A stretch of DNA of 64,000 nt from Azotobacter salinestris. GTDB taxonomy: Bacteria > Pseudomonadota > Gammaproteobacteria > Pseudomonadales > Pseudomonadaceae. The stretch is from the NCBI RefSeq assembly GCF_009363155.1, contig NZ_CP045302.1:3331001-3395000 (forward strand), written 5' to 3'. The notes below the pieces were generated by a model. The model worked only from the letters and a program-made list of their open reading frames with translations. It made no database searches and was not told where the DNA came from. Made by a program: the position numbers and the translations under genes. Below, piece by piece: positions 30,467 through 40,878 of this stretch; within the stretch, counting starts at the first letter, position 1; each line of letters opens with the position of its first letter.

Positions 30467-31060
30467 CTAGTCCGCCTGCGGGCGGCCGAACACTGCGCTC
30501 AGGTGTGCCTGGTAGGCGCGGATGTCGCGCTCCACGTCGGGCGCCTTGATCACGTCGGTGGCGAGGAAGGTGGGCAGGCCCTGCATGCCGAGGAATTCCT
30601 GGGACTTGTGGAAGGGGAAGTAGACGCCGTCCACGCCGCGGCCCTCGAAGAAATTGCCCGGCGCGTCGAAGGCGGCCTGCGGCGCGTTCCAGGTCAGGGA
30701 GAGCATGTAGCGCCGGCCCTGCAGCAGGCCGCCGCTGCCGTAGTGGCGGCTCGGCTCCTGGCGGCTGCGCCCGTCGTTGGCGTAGAGGCCGCCGTGGCCG
30801 GCGGTGAACACCTCGTCGAGGTACTTCTTCACCGTCCAGGGTGCGCCCATCCACCAGCCGGGCATCTGGTAGATCAGGGCATCGGCCCAGAGAATCTTCC
30901 GCACTTCCGTCTCGATGTCGTAGCCGGAGGCGATGCGCGTCTCCTCCAGCGCATGGCCCAGCTCGGCGAGCTGGGCGCGTGCCGCGTCGTGCAGGGTGTC
31001 GTTGAGACGCCCGCCCGAGTGGGCGAAGCGCTGGCCGCCGTTGATCAGCAGAATTTTCAT
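30467..31060 (-). CDS. mdaB: NAD(P)H-dependent quinone reductase, MdaB type
   Basis: The 197-residue flavodoxin-fold protein starts MKILLINGGQRFAHSGGRLND and contains QMPGWWMGAPWTVKKYLDEVFT (about 66-87) and YMLSLTWNAPQAAFDA, which are specific for MdaB/Kef-ancillary-type quinone oxidoreductases. It performs two-electron reduction of quinones with bound FAD, an antioxidant role. The start at 31058-31060 has a modest GGAG upstream. It lies on the same strand upstream of the CPA2 antiporter gene (145-base gap); quinone reductases are known ancillary subunits of Kef systems, so a functional link is possible. Confidence 0.88.
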   Translation of the reverse strand: MKILLINGGQRFAHSGGRLNDTLHDAARAQLAELGHALEETRIASGYDIETEVRKILWADALIYQMPGWWMGAPWTVKKYLDEVFTAGHGGLYANDGRSRQEPSRHYGSGGLLQGRRYMLSLTWNAPQAAFDAPGNFFEGRGVDGVYFPFHKSQEFLGMQGLPTFLATDVIKAPDVERDIRAYQAHLSAVFGRPQAD

Positions 31061-31360
31061 GGTGGAGTTTCTCCGCATAGAAGATCGGGACCGTCGCCGG
31101 GGGACGGCCGGGATGGCGGGCAGTATCGGAGAAACGACCGGCGGCATTAAGCCGGGGAAGCGGAACAGAACCTGTGATTCGAAATCACGAGTCGGCAGGC
31201 TTGCCCTTATGGCGCGGTTCGGGACGCGGGCCCGCCGGTGGAAATCGCTGCGCGGGTTTTCCACGGGGAGGCCATCCAGTCTGCGCGGGGGCGGGCCCCG
31301 TAGGGTGGGTAACCGCGCAGCGTTACCCACCGGCAGGCAGCATCGATGTCGCCACCGGGC
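31061..31360. repeat. Intergenic region with REP-like GTAGGGTGG repeat, copy A (core 31299-31331)
   Basis: The interval lies between the mdaB start and the CapA-like gene stop. It contains CGTAGGGTGGGTAACCGCG followed by AGCGTTACCCACC: a hairpin with stem GTGGGTAAC/GTTACCCAC (31305-31313 and 31322-31330) around CGCGCAGC. The same layout is found at 33961-34136 and 40772-40857. Another hairpin-like CGCGGGTTTTCCACGG stretch precedes it. No coding capacity is seen. Confidence 0.6.
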
Positions 31361-32473
31361 TCAGGCCGCCGCCGGCCATTCCAGGCGCAAGGCCTGTCCC
31401 GCGCTGTCGTGCAGGCGGCAGCCGAAGTGCGCGCACTCGCGCATCAGGGCGCCCTGCAGCCACTGGCGGTCCTGGCCCCTGGCGTACTGGAGGCTGAAGC
31501 GACACTGGCGGGTGGGCACCAGTTCCAGGGCCTGCAGGCGGCCCTCGGCGTCCAGGTCGGCGAAGTACAGGAGGCCCAGGTCGCCGCGCCAGGCCTCCTG
31601 GTCGTCGATGCCCTCGTAGTCGTCGAGCAGGTCGCCGCAGCCGTAGAGGATCAGCCGCTGGCGGTACACCTCGATGCCCTTGACGTGGTGCGAGGAGTGG
31701 CCGTGGATCAGGTCGACGCCGGCCTCGTCGATCAGCGCGTGGGCGAAGCGCTGCTGCTCGGCGGGGATGCTGAAGCCCCAGTTGCCGCCCCAGTGCAGGG
31801 CGACCACGACCCGGTCGCCGGGCCGCTTCGCCGCGCGGATGCAGCGTGCCACCCGCTCGAGGCTCTCGGTCGAGAGGTCTTCGAGGAAGGCGACGCCCGG
31901 CTGCTGCTCGCCGGCCGCCCAGTTATCCGGCACGCCGCAGTCCGCAGCGGCGAAGGCGAATACCAGGAGGCGTTTGCCGTCGGCCAGCGGCAGGATCGCC
32001 GGCGCCTCGGCGTGCTGGCGGTCGGTGCCGGCGCCGGCGTGGTGCAGGCCCGCGGCGTCGAGGTTGTGCAGAGTGTCGAGCAGGCCTTCCTCGCCCCAGT
32101 CCAGCACGTGGTTGTTGGCCAGCACGCAGCAGTCGAGGCCGGCTGCCGCGAGCACCGGCAGGTTGGCCGGGTTCATCCGGTAGTTGATGCCCTTGGGCAC
32201 CGGCCAGCCGCGCGTCGTCACCGCGGTTTCCAGGTTGACCAGGCGCACGTCCGGGCGGCGCCGCTCGAACTCGGCCAGGGCCACGCCCCAGACGTAGGCG
32301 AAGTCCGCCGGGCGGGGAATGGGGCCGTTGCGCCGTTCGGCCAGCTCCACGTAGTCGTCGGCGTATCTGGCATAAGCTTCGTGGAGAAGGGGATCGCCGG
32401 GATGTGGCAGGATGCGGTCGATGCCGCGGGCGGTCATCAGGTCGCCGGCGAGAAAGACTCTGGTGCTGGACAT
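31361..32473 (-). CDS. CapA-family (poly-gamma-glutamate synthesis-like) metallophosphatase-fold protein
   Basis: The 370-residue protein has the CapA/PgsA pattern: VFLAGDLMTARGID (about 6-19), VNLETAVTTRG (about 78-88), CCVLANNHVLDWGEEGLLDTL (about 114-134 in the family block), VVVALHWGGNW (about 213-223) and IHGHSSHHVKGIE (about 247-259). These residues build a calcineurin-like metal site. CapA is part of poly-gamma-glutamate export in Bacillus, but stand-alone bacterial homologues have unknown roles and no capB/capC is present here. It has no signal peptide, so it is probably cytoplasmic. GGAGG precedes the ATG. It is divergent from pncB. Confidence 0.85.
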   Translation of the reverse strand: MSSTRVFLAGDLMTARGIDRILPHPGDPLLHEAYARYADDYVELAERRNGPIPRPADFAYVWGVALAEFERRRPDVRLVNLETAVTTRGWPVPKGINYRMNPANLPVLAAAGLDCCVLANNHVLDWGEEGLLDTLHNLDAAGLHHAGAGTDRQHAEAPAILPLADGKRLLVFAFAAADCGVPDNWAAGEQQPGVAFLEDLSTESLERVARCIRAAKRPGDRVVVALHWGGNWGFSIPAEQQRFAHALIDEAGVDLIHGHSSHHVKGIEVYRQRLILYGCGDLLDDYEGIDDQEAWRGDLGLLYFADLDAEGRLQALELVPTRQCRFSLQYARGQDRQWLQGALMRECAHFGCRLHDSAGQALRLEWPAAA

Positions 32474-32587
32474 GGGCGCCTCCCGGATCTTGCCGCGTTC
32501 CCTTCCAGTCTGGACCGCCCGGGGCGGCCGGCGCCGGGCCGCGGCGACCGGCCGTCGGGCCGCCATCAACTGCACGGGAGAATGCCC

Positions 32588-33949
32588 ATGCCGCTCGATC
32601 CGCCACGTCTGGCCGCCCCCGGTGCGCTGCTCACCGACCTCTACCAACTGACCATGCTGCAGGGCTATGTCGAGCACGACATGCTCGACACCGCGGTGTT
32701 CGAGTTCTACGCCCGCCAGCCGCCGGCCTGCCGCAACTTCTACCTGGCCGCAGGCCTCGAGCAGGCGCTCGACTACCTGGAGCAGCTGCACTTCACCCCG
32801 GCCGAGCTGGACTGGCTGAGCGGCCTGGGCCAGTTCCGCCCGGCCTTCCTCGACTACCTGGCCGGGCTGCGCTTCACCGGCGAGGTGCACGCCATGGCCG
32901 AGGGCACGCCGTTCTTCGCCGACGAGCCGATCCTGCGCGTCACGGCGCCCCTGCCCGAGGCGCAGCTGGTGGAGTCGCGGCTGATCAACCTGCTGCATTT
33001 TCAGACGCTGATCGCCAGCAAGGCGGCGCGGGTGGTGCTGGTGGCGTCGGGCAAGCGCCTGGTGGACTTCGGCCTGCGCCGCGCCCACGGCGCCGAGGCC
33101 GGGCTGCTGGCCGCCCGCGCCAGTTACCTGGCCGGCTTCCACGCCAGCGCCACGGTGCTGGCCGGCGCCCAGTTCGGCATCCCGTTGGCCGGGACCATGG
33201 CGCATTCCTTCGTCCAGGCCCACGTCGACGAGGCCGAGGCCTTCGAGCACTTCGCCCGCAGCCTGCCGCAGTCGGTGGTGCTGCTGATCGACACCTATGA
33301 CACCGAGGCGGGCGCGCAGCGGGTCGTCGCGCTGGCCCCGCGCCTGGCCCTGGCCGGCATCCGCGTCCAGGGGGTGCGTCTGGACAGCGGCGACCTCGGC
33401 GCGCATGCCCGCCAGGTGCGCGCCATCCTCGACCGCGGCGGGCTGGGTGGCGTGGCGATCTTCGCCAGCGGCAACCTGGACGAGTACCTGGTGCGCCGGC
33501 TGGTGGCCGAGGGCGCGCCGATCGACGGCTTCGGCGTCGGCACCCGGCTGGACACTTCCAGCGACGCGCCCTACCTCGACTGCGTCTACAAGCTGCAGGA
33601 GTACGCCGGCCAGCCGCGGCGCAAGCGCTCGGAGGGCAAGGCCACCTGGCCGGGGCGCAAGCAGGTCTGGCGGCGCTACGACGAGGCCGGCTGCTGCTGC
33701 GGCGACAGCCTGATGCTCGTGGGCGAGGCGGGCGAGGGACAGGCGCTGATCCAGCCGGTGATGCAGGGCGGCCGGCGCCTGGCGCCCTCGCCGGCGCTGG
33801 AGGCGGTGCGCACCCACGCTCTGCACCAGCTCGACAGCCTGCCGCCGGCGTTGCAGGACCTGGAGCCGGCGCCGCCCTATCCGGTGGAGGTGAGCGACGC
33901 GCTGCGCCTGATGGCCGCGGCGATCGACCGGCAGGCAGGTTGGGAGTGA
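32588..33949 (+). CDS. pncB: Nicotinate phosphoribosyltransferase
   Basis: The 453-residue enzyme converts nicotinate and PRPP to nicotinate mononucleotide in NAD salvage. Hallmarks are LLTDLYQLTMLQGYVEHDM (about 14-32), FEFYARQPP, the central DFGLRRAHG (about 158-166), GTMAHSFVQAH (about 205-215) and VRLDSGDLGAHARQVR (about 263-278), with GVGTRLDTSSDAPYLDCVYKL at about 318-338. Start ATG 32588 is favoured over the in-frame ATG at 32582 because GGGAG is seven bases away. It converges with pncA and a PRPP synthetase paralogue, which supply nicotinate and PRPP, so the three genes form a salvage module. Confidence 0.93.
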   Translation: MPLDPPRLAAPGALLTDLYQLTMLQGYVEHDMLDTAVFEFYARQPPACRNFYLAAGLEQALDYLEQLHFTPAELDWLSGLGQFRPAFLDYLAGLRFTGEVHAMAEGTPFFADEPILRVTAPLPEAQLVESRLINLLHFQTLIASKAARVVLVASGKRLVDFGLRRAHGAEAGLLAARASYLAGFHASATVLAGAQFGIPLAGTMAHSFVQAHVDEAEAFEHFARSLPQSVVLLIDTYDTEAGAQRVVALAPRLALAGIRVQGVRLDSGDLGAHARQVRAILDRGGLGGVAIFASGNLDEYLVRRLVAEGAPIDGFGVGTRLDTSSDAPYLDCVYKLQEYAGQPRRKRSEGKATWPGRKQVWRRYDEAGCCCGDSLMLVGEAGEGQALIQPVMQGGRRLAPSPALEAVRTHALHQLDSLPPALQDLEPAPPYPVEVSDALRLMAAAIDRQAGWE

Positions 33950-33960
33950 GGGGCCAGGAC

Positions 33961-34136
33961 CGTAGGGTGGATGGCCACCCCGTGGAAAACCGCGCAGCGT
34001 TTTCCACCACAAGCTCCTCCATGGCCGGCAGGTGGAAAAGACCGGCGGTCGTTTTCCACCCTGCGAGTTCGTGTAGGTGGGTGAAACCCGCCATTGTACG
34101 TCGGGCGTTGGCCATGTCCGGCGGGTTGCACCCGCC
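33961..34136. repeat. REP-like repeat array, copy B, between convergent pncB and pncA
   Basis: CGTAGGGTGG at 33961 begins a run of inverted motifs. GTGGAAAAC-CGCGCAGC-GTTTTCCAC forms a hairpin at 33982-34007, a second GTGGAAAAG...GTTTTCCAC pair lies at 34032-34059, and a third GGTGGGTGAAACCCGCC / GGCGGGTTGCACCCGCCCTACCC arrangement covers 34076-34140. The region may also terminate both converging transcripts. No coding sequence is seen. Confidence 0.65.
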
Positions 34137-34760
34137 CTACCCGAGGATCTCCACCCCTGCCGCGCGCATCGCCGTCAGTGCCGCGGCCAGCGAGCCGTCG
34201 TGGTCGATGGCGCGGCAGGCGTCCAGCAGCACCACCGTCTCGAAGCCCGCCAGGCGCGCGTCCAGCGCCGTGTAGTACACGCAGAAGTCGGTGGCCAGGC
34301 CGGCGAGGAACAACCGGCGCAGGCCCCGTTCGCGCAGGTAGCCAGTCAGGCCGGTGGGGGTGCAGCGGTCGTTCTCGTAGAGCGCCGAATAGGAGTCGAC
34401 CTCGGCGCGGTAGCCCTTGCGCAGGATCAACTCGGCGTGGGGGATGACCAAGCCGGGATGGAAGTCGGCGCCATGGCTGTTCTGCACGCAGTGATCGGGC
34501 CACAGGATCTGCTCGCCGCAGGCCAGCTGGACGGTTTCGAAGGGGCAGCGGCCAGGATGGCTGCTGGCGAAGCTCCGGTGGCCCGGCGGGTGCCAGTCCT
34601 GGGTCAGCACCACGTGGGCAAAGGCTTCGGCCAGGCGGTTGATGACCGGCACCAGCTCGTCGGCGCCCGGCACGGCCAGCGTGCCGCCGGCGCAGAAGTC
34701 GTTCTGCAGGTCAGTCACTATGAGCAGGTCGCTCTCGCCGATGGCGGGCAGGCGCCTCAT
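34137..34760 (-). CDS. pncA: Nicotinamidase
   Basis: The 207-residue isochorismatase-fold enzyme hydrolyses nicotinamide to nicotinate. It has the triad Asp20 (IVTDLQNDFC; numbering approximate), Lys in ILRKGYRAEVDSYSA (about 112) and the nucleophilic Cys in LATDFCVYYTALDA (about 157). QDWHPPGHRSF (about 55-65) provides the metal-binding Asp and His residues, with WPDHCVQNSHGADFH following. The ATG overlaps the stop of the PRPP synthetase gene (ATGA at 34757-34760), so the pair is an operon, convergent with pncB. Confidence 0.94.
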   Translation of the reverse strand: MRRLPAIGESDLLIVTDLQNDFCAGGTLAVPGADELVPVINRLAEAFAHVVLTQDWHPPGHRSFASSHPGRCPFETVQLACGEQILWPDHCVQNSHGADFHPGLVIPHAELILRKGYRAEVDSYSALYENDRCTPTGLTGYLRERGLRRLFLAGLATDFCVYYTALDARLAGFETVVLLDACRAIDHDGSLAAALTAMRAAGVEILG

Positions 34761-35737
34761 GCCGGCAGCTCCCCCATCGGCGCCAGGCGGTATTCCCGGG
34801 CCAGCCGCGCGGCCAGCGCCGCGGTCGAGTCGAGGATTTCCAGGCGCTGCGCGGCCAGCTCGGCGGACAGGCGGAACGGCGGCACGCTGTCGCAGATCAC
34901 GATGCGCTCGAACACCGGGCTGTCGAGCAGTTCCGTGCCGCCGGTGAACAGGCCGTGGGCTGCGGCGGCGAACAGCCGGGTGGCGCCGGCCGCCTGGCAG
35001 GCCTGGCCGGCGCGCAGCAGGGTGCCGCCGGTGCTGATCAGGTCGTCGACGACGATCGCCGCCTTGCCGCGCACCTCGCCGACCAGCAGCGAGCCGCTGA
35101 TCTGGTCGTTGCTGCGGTATTTCTCCATGAAGGCGCTGCCCACCGGGCGGCCGAGGCGTTCCTCCAGCTCCTGGCGGAACTGCTCGGCACGCTTGGCGCC
35201 GCCGGCGTCGGGCGACACCGCGACCACCTCCGCCTCGCCCACGAGCGGGGCGAAGTGCTCGGCGAACAGCGCGGCGGCCTCGACGTTGTGGCAGGGCACC
35301 CGGAAGGCGTTGTCGAAGGCGGCGACGTTGTGCACCTCCAGGGTGGTCAGCCGGTCGACCCCGCAGCTTTCGATGAGGCCGGCGACGTAGCGGGTGATGA
35401 TCGGGTCCTGGAACTTGGTGCGGCGGTCCTTGCGCGCGTAGCACAGGTAGGGGGCGACCACCTGCACGCGGCGGGCGCCGGCGTCCTTCAGGGCGGCGCA
35501 GAAGAACAGCAGGCGGCACAGCTTGTCGTTGGCGCTGTGCCGGTCGTCGCCGTGCAGCGCATGGAAGACCAGCGCCTCGCGGCCCTCGACCGGCTCCAGC
35601 GCGCGGCTCTTGTGCTCGCCGTCTTCGAACTCACGCTCCTCGTGGGCGGCCAGGCTCAGGCCGAGGTGCTCGGCGACGCGGGCGGCATAGGCCTCGCTGC
35701 CGTGAAGGGCGAAGAGCAGGGGATGCTCCGTGGACAT
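34757..35737 (-). CDS. prs: Ribose-phosphate pyrophosphokinase-like protein (PRPP synthetase paralogue)
   Basis: The 326-residue protein shows the PRPP synthetase layout: an N-terminal FALHGSEAYAARVAEHLG, VVAPYLCYARKDRRTKFQDPI (about 92-112, ATP-binding loop region), VVAVSPDAGGAKRAEQF (about 173-189) and the PRPP loop IVVDDLISTGGTLLRA (about 232-247). It makes 5-phosphoribosyl-1-pyrophosphate from ribose-5-phosphate and ATP. It differs from the housekeeping Prs in detail and is coupled to pncA, so it probably supplies PRPP to the nearby PncB. Paralogues like this are common next to RtcB/archease and alcohol-dehydrogenase genes. Confidence 0.88.
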   Translation of the reverse strand: MSTEHPLLFALHGSEAYAARVAEHLGLSLAAHEEREFEDGEHKSRALEPVEGREALVFHALHGDDRHSANDKLCRLLFFCAALKDAGARRVQVVAPYLCYARKDRRTKFQDPIITRYVAGLIESCGVDRLTTLEVHNVAAFDNAFRVPCHNVEAAALFAEHFAPLVGEAEVVAVSPDAGGAKRAEQFRQELEERLGRPVGSAFMEKYRSNDQISGSLLVGEVRGKAAIVVDDLISTGGTLLRAGQACQAAGATRLFAAAAHGLFTGGTELLDSPVFERIVICDSVPPFRLSAELAAQRLEILDSTAALAARLAREYRLAPMGELPA

Positions 35738-35797
35738 GGGGGGACTCCTTGTATTCGGTGGAGGATGGACATTGTGCCTGGCCTGTCGTTCGCGCGC

Positions 35798-36808
35798 TCA
35801 GGGCAGGCCATCGCCGCGCAGGCAGGCTGCGGCCCGCTCGAGCAGGGCGCGGGCCTGGCGGGCCTTGTCGGCGGCCAGCGCCGGGTCGTGCTGGCGCCCG
35901 GCGCTGCAGGCCAGGGTGAAGCTGCGGGTGGCGGCGCGCAGGGAGAGGAACAGCGGCAGCGGCCGGCAGTCCTCGGGCTCGCCGGCATGCGCCAGATAGC
36001 TGTGCAAAAGGCGCGTCGCCAGGGCGTCGAGGCCGTGGTGCTGCAGGTCGAGCAGCAGGAAGGCGAGGTCGTGGAGCACGTCGATGCAGCTCAGCCGGTC
36101 GCTGAACTCGATGCCGTCGAAGGGCGTCGGCCGGCCGTCGAGCAGGCAGACGTTGGCCAGCCGCAGGTCGCCGTGGCAGCGCCGCACCCGGCCCACGCGG
36201 CGGCGCCGGTCGAGCTCCCCGGCCTGGGCGTCGAGGGCGGCCAGCGCGGCGCGGTGCAGGGCGTTCCGGGCGCCTGGGTCGAGCAGGTCCGGGTAGCGGC
36301 AGAGCTCCCGGTGGTTCTCCTCGATGACCAGCCGCAGCGCCGCCGGGCCGCCGAACTGCGGGGTGAGCTCGGCGCCGGCGTGGAAGCGGGCGATCTCCGC
36401 GCCCAGGCGATCCATCAGCGTCTCCGTCAGTTGCCCGGCGACCGCCAGGTTCTCGAACAGTGCCGCCTGGGGAAAGCGCCGCATCATCACCACCCAGTCC
36501 AGTACCGGCCCGGCGCCATCGAACTGCAGGCCGCCGTCCGCCGCCCGGTTGATCGAGCGCACGTCCAGATACAGCTGCGGCGCGGTACGCCGGTTCAGGC
36601 GCAGTTCGGCGCGGCAGGCATGCTCGCGGCTGCTCAGGCTGCGGTAGTCGAGGGCCGCGTAGGCGACCGCGCGCTTGAGCTTGTAGGCGCGCTCGCCGTG
36701 CAGGAAGACCAGCGAGCCGTGGCTCTCGATGCGCTCGACGCGGCCGTCGGGCGCGCCGTAGCTGGCGGCCCGGGAGAGAAAGGCGATGACCTCGTCCTGA
36801 GCGCTCAC
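35798..36808 (-). CDS. COG2187-type aminoglycoside-phosphotransferase-fold protein
   Basis: The 336-residue protein has a kinase fold: VVMMRRFPQAALFENLA (about 107-123), the catalytic loop RRCHGDLRLANVCLLDGRPTPFDGIEFS (about 212-239, Brenner motif HGDLRLAN) and RLSCIDVLHDLAFLLLDL. COG2187 proteins are often fused to a P-loop kinase domain; here the C-terminal ATPase half is absent. The start is taken as the GTG at 36806-36808 with CGGAG upstream, because homology begins at EVIAFLSRAASYG; longer ATG starts add low-complexity sequence. The substrate is unknown; drug resistance should not be assumed. It is divergent from the acetyl-CoA synthetase operon. Confidence 0.82.
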   Translation of the reverse strand: MSAQDEVIAFLSRAASYGAPDGRVERIESHGSLVFLHGERAYKLKRAVAYAALDYRSLSSREHACRAELRLNRRTAPQLYLDVRSINRAADGGLQFDGAGPVLDWVVMMRRFPQAALFENLAVAGQLTETLMDRLGAEIARFHAGAELTPQFGGPAALRLVIEENHRELCRYPDLLDPGARNALHRAALAALDAQAGELDRRRRVGRVRRCHGDLRLANVCLLDGRPTPFDGIEFSDRLSCIDVLHDLAFLLLDLQHHGLDALATRLLHSYLAHAGEPEDCRPLPLFLSLRAATRSFTLACSAGRQHDPALAADKARQARALLERAAACLRGDGLP

Positions 36809-37034
36809 GGGCGCTCCGTGACGGCCGGCCGGTCCGTGGCGTGGCGCGGGGCTGGCATGGTCCCGGGTTCTCCCGTTGCTGGGGCCGCCGCAGGGGCGGG
36901 CGGCCGTCTGAGCAGTCTGGACCAGCCGCCGGGCAAAGTCCTGCCGCACCGTCGCCGGGCGGCGCCCGTGGCGGTCTACGCTGAAACAGGATCGCTCGTT
37001 CCTTCGTTCGAGCCTGCGCGCGGAGGGCAAGCCC

Positions 37035-38794
<1,760 letters not shown>

Positions 38795-38798
<4 letters not shown>

Positions 38799-39781
38799 GT
38801 TTGCCTGTGCCCTATCCCGCCGAGTTCGCCCGGCAGCTATTGCGCGACATGCTGCGCATCCGCCGCCTCGAGGAGCGCGCCGCCGAGCTGTACGGCGAGG
38901 GCAAGATCCGCGGCTTCCTGCACCTGTACATCGGCCAGGAGGCGGTGGCGGTCGGCGCGCTGCACGCCCTGGGGCCGGGCGACGCGGTGGTCGCCACCTA
39001 TCGCGAGCACGGCCATGCGCTGCTGCAGGGCGTGTCGATGAACGCGATCATGGCCGAGATGTACGGCCGCCGGGAGGGCTGCTCGCGCGGGCGCGGCGGC
39101 TCCATGCACCTGTTCGACGCCAGGACGCGCTTCTTCGGCGGCAACGCCATCGTCGGCGGCGGCCTGCCGCTGGCGGTGGGCCTGGCGCTGGCCGAGCGCA
39201 TGCAGGGCGGCACGCGGCTGGCCGCCTGCTTCTTCGGCGAGGGGGCGCTGGCCGAGGGCGCCGCCGCCGAGTCGCTGAACCTGGCCGCGCTCTGGCAGCT
39301 GCCGGTGCTGTTCTGCTGCGAGAACAATCTCTACGCCATGGGCACCGCGCTGGCGCGCTCGCAGGCGCAGACCGACCTGTGCGCCAAGGTCCAGGCCTTC
39401 AAGGTGCCGGCCCGCTCGGTGGACGGCATGGATGTGGTCGCCGTGTACGAGGCGACCCGCATGGCGGTCGAGCAGATGCACGCCGGCCACGGACCCTGCT
39501 TTCTCGAGTTCCGCACCTATCGCTTCCGCGCCCACTCGATGTTCGATCCCGAGCTGTACCGCGACAAGGCCGAGGTGGAGGCGTGGAAGAAGCGCGGGCC
39601 GATCCACACCTACAGTGCGCAGCTGAAGGCCCAGGGACTGCTCGACGAGACCGGCCTCGACGCCCTCGAGGCCGAGGCTTCGGCCGAGGTGGAGGCCGCG
39701 GTGGCCTTTGCCGAGGCGGGCAGCCTGGAGCCGGTCGAGGACCTGCTGCGCGATGTCTACACCCCGGAGCGGACGCCGTGA
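38795..39781 (+). CDS. 2-oxoacid dehydrogenase E1 component, alpha subunit (PdhA/AcoA-like)
   Basis: The 328-residue protein is a thiamine-diphosphate-dependent E1 alpha. Features: [36 protein letters not shown] (about 14-49), [13 protein letters not shown], the phosphorylation-loop-like [10 protein letters not shown] (about 98-107), and the ThDP motif from [17 protein letters not shown] to CENNLYAM (about 149-184), with GEG in place of the commoner [19 protein letters not shown] lies near 245-260. It decarboxylates pyruvate or a related 2-oxoacid with the beta subunit. The heterodimeric E1 distinguishes this complex from the homodimeric AceE type typical of gammaproteobacterial housekeeping PDH. 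Confidence 0.9.
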
Positions 39782-40755
39782 TCCGCACCACCTATCGCGA
39801 GGCGCTGCGCGAGGGCCTGCGCGAGGCGCTCGCCCGCGATCCGCGGGTGTTCCTGATGGGCGAGGACGTCGGCCGCTACGGTGGCACCTACGCGGTGTCC
39901 AAGGGGCTGCTCGAGGAGTTCGGCGAGCAGCGCATCCGCGACACGCCGCTGTCGGAGCTGTCCTTCGTCGCTGCCGGCATCGGTGCGGCGCTGGGCGGCA
40001 TGCGGCCGATCGTCGAGGTGATGACGGTGAACTTCAGCCTGCTGGCGCTGGACCCGCTGATGAACACCGCCGCGACCCTGCGGCACATGTCCGGCGGGCA
40101 GTTCTCGGTGCCGCTGGTGCTGCGCATGGCCACCGGCGCCGGACGCCAGCTGGCGGCGCAGCACTCGCACAGCCTGGAAGGCTGGTACGCGCACATCCCC
40201 GGGCTGAAGATCCTCGCCCCGGCCACCCTGGAGGACGCCCGCGGCATGCTCTGGCCGGCGTTGCAGGACCCCGATCCGGTGCTGATCTTCGAGCACAGCA
40301 CGCTGTACAACCTCGAGGGCGTGCTGGACGAGGGCGCGGCGGTGGACATCCATTCGGCGCGGGTGCGCCGCGAGGGCAGGGACCTGACCCTGGTCACCTA
40401 CGGCGGCAGCCTGGGCAAGGCGCTGGCGGCGGCCGGGCAATTGGCGGGCGAGGGCATCTCCGTCGAGGTGATCGACCTGCGCGTGCTGCACCCGCTGGAC
40501 GACGCCACGCTCATGGCCTCGGTGCGCAGGACCCGCCGCCTGCTGGTGGTCGACGAGGGCTGGCGCAGCGGCAGCCTGGCCGCCGAGATCATCGCCCGGG
40601 TCGTCGAGCAGGGCTTCTACGAGCTGGATGCGCCGCCGGCGCGGGTCTGCAGCCAGGAGGTGCCGGTACCCTACGCCAAGCACCTGGAGGAGGCGGCGCT
40701 GCCGCAGGTGCCGGGCATAGTCGCGGCGGCCAGGGAGCTGCTCGGCCGCGGCTGA
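39778..40755 (+). CDS. 2-oxoacid dehydrogenase E1 component, beta subunit (PdhB/AcoB-like)
   Basis: The 325-residue protein begins at GTG 39778, overlapping the E1 alpha stop (GTGA). It reads [19 protein letters not shown], then [21 protein letters not shown] (about 24-44), [20 protein letters not shown] (about 62-81), [18 protein letters not shown], and the C-terminal transketolase domain [22 protein letters not shown] (about 231-252). It binds ThDP with E1 alpha and faces the lipoyl domain of E2. The C-terminal [17 protein letters not shown] is the usual PdhB end. Confidence 0.9.
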   Translation: MIRTTYREALREGLREALARDPRVFLMGEDVGRYGGTYAVSKGLLEEFGEQRIRDTPLSELSFVAAGIGAALGGMRPIVEVMTVNFSLLALDPLMNTAATLRHMSGGQFSVPLVLRMATGAGRQLAAQHSHSLEGWYAHIPGLKILAPATLEDARGMLWPALQDPDPVLIFEHSTLYNLEGVLDEGAAVDIHSARVRREGRDLTLVTYGGSLGKALAAAGQLAGEGISVEVIDLRVLHPLDDATLMASVRRTRRLLVVDEGWRSGSLAAEIIARVVEQGFYELDAPPARVCSQEVPVPYAKHLEEAALPQVPGIVAAARELLGRG

Positions 40756-40771
40756 AGCGTGGGGCGAAAAC

Positions 40772-40857
40772 CGTAGGGTGGAAAACTCGCGCAGCGATTT
40801 TCCACCATGGCCCTGCTCGATGGTGGGAAATGCCTTCGGCAGTTTCCCACCCTACGC
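40772..40857. repeat. REP-like repeat, copy C, inside the E1-E2 operon
   Basis: CGTAGGGTGG at 40772-40781 is matched in inverse orientation by CCACCCTACG ending near 40856. Between them lie GTGGAAAA/TTTTCCAC and GGTGGGAAA/TTTCCCACC pairs, so the element can fold into a long interrupted hairpin. It sits in the 123-base gap between the E1 beta and E2 genes, where it may stabilise or partly terminate the message. Copies A and B are at 31299 and 33961. Confidence 0.65.
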
Positions 40858-40878
40858 ACTGCCACCCACGGAGGACCG

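Noticed and set aside
35798..36808. Aminoglycoside resistance gene
   Set aside because: It has the phosphotransferase fold but belongs to the COG2187 type of unknown substrate; there is no basis for a resistance claim.
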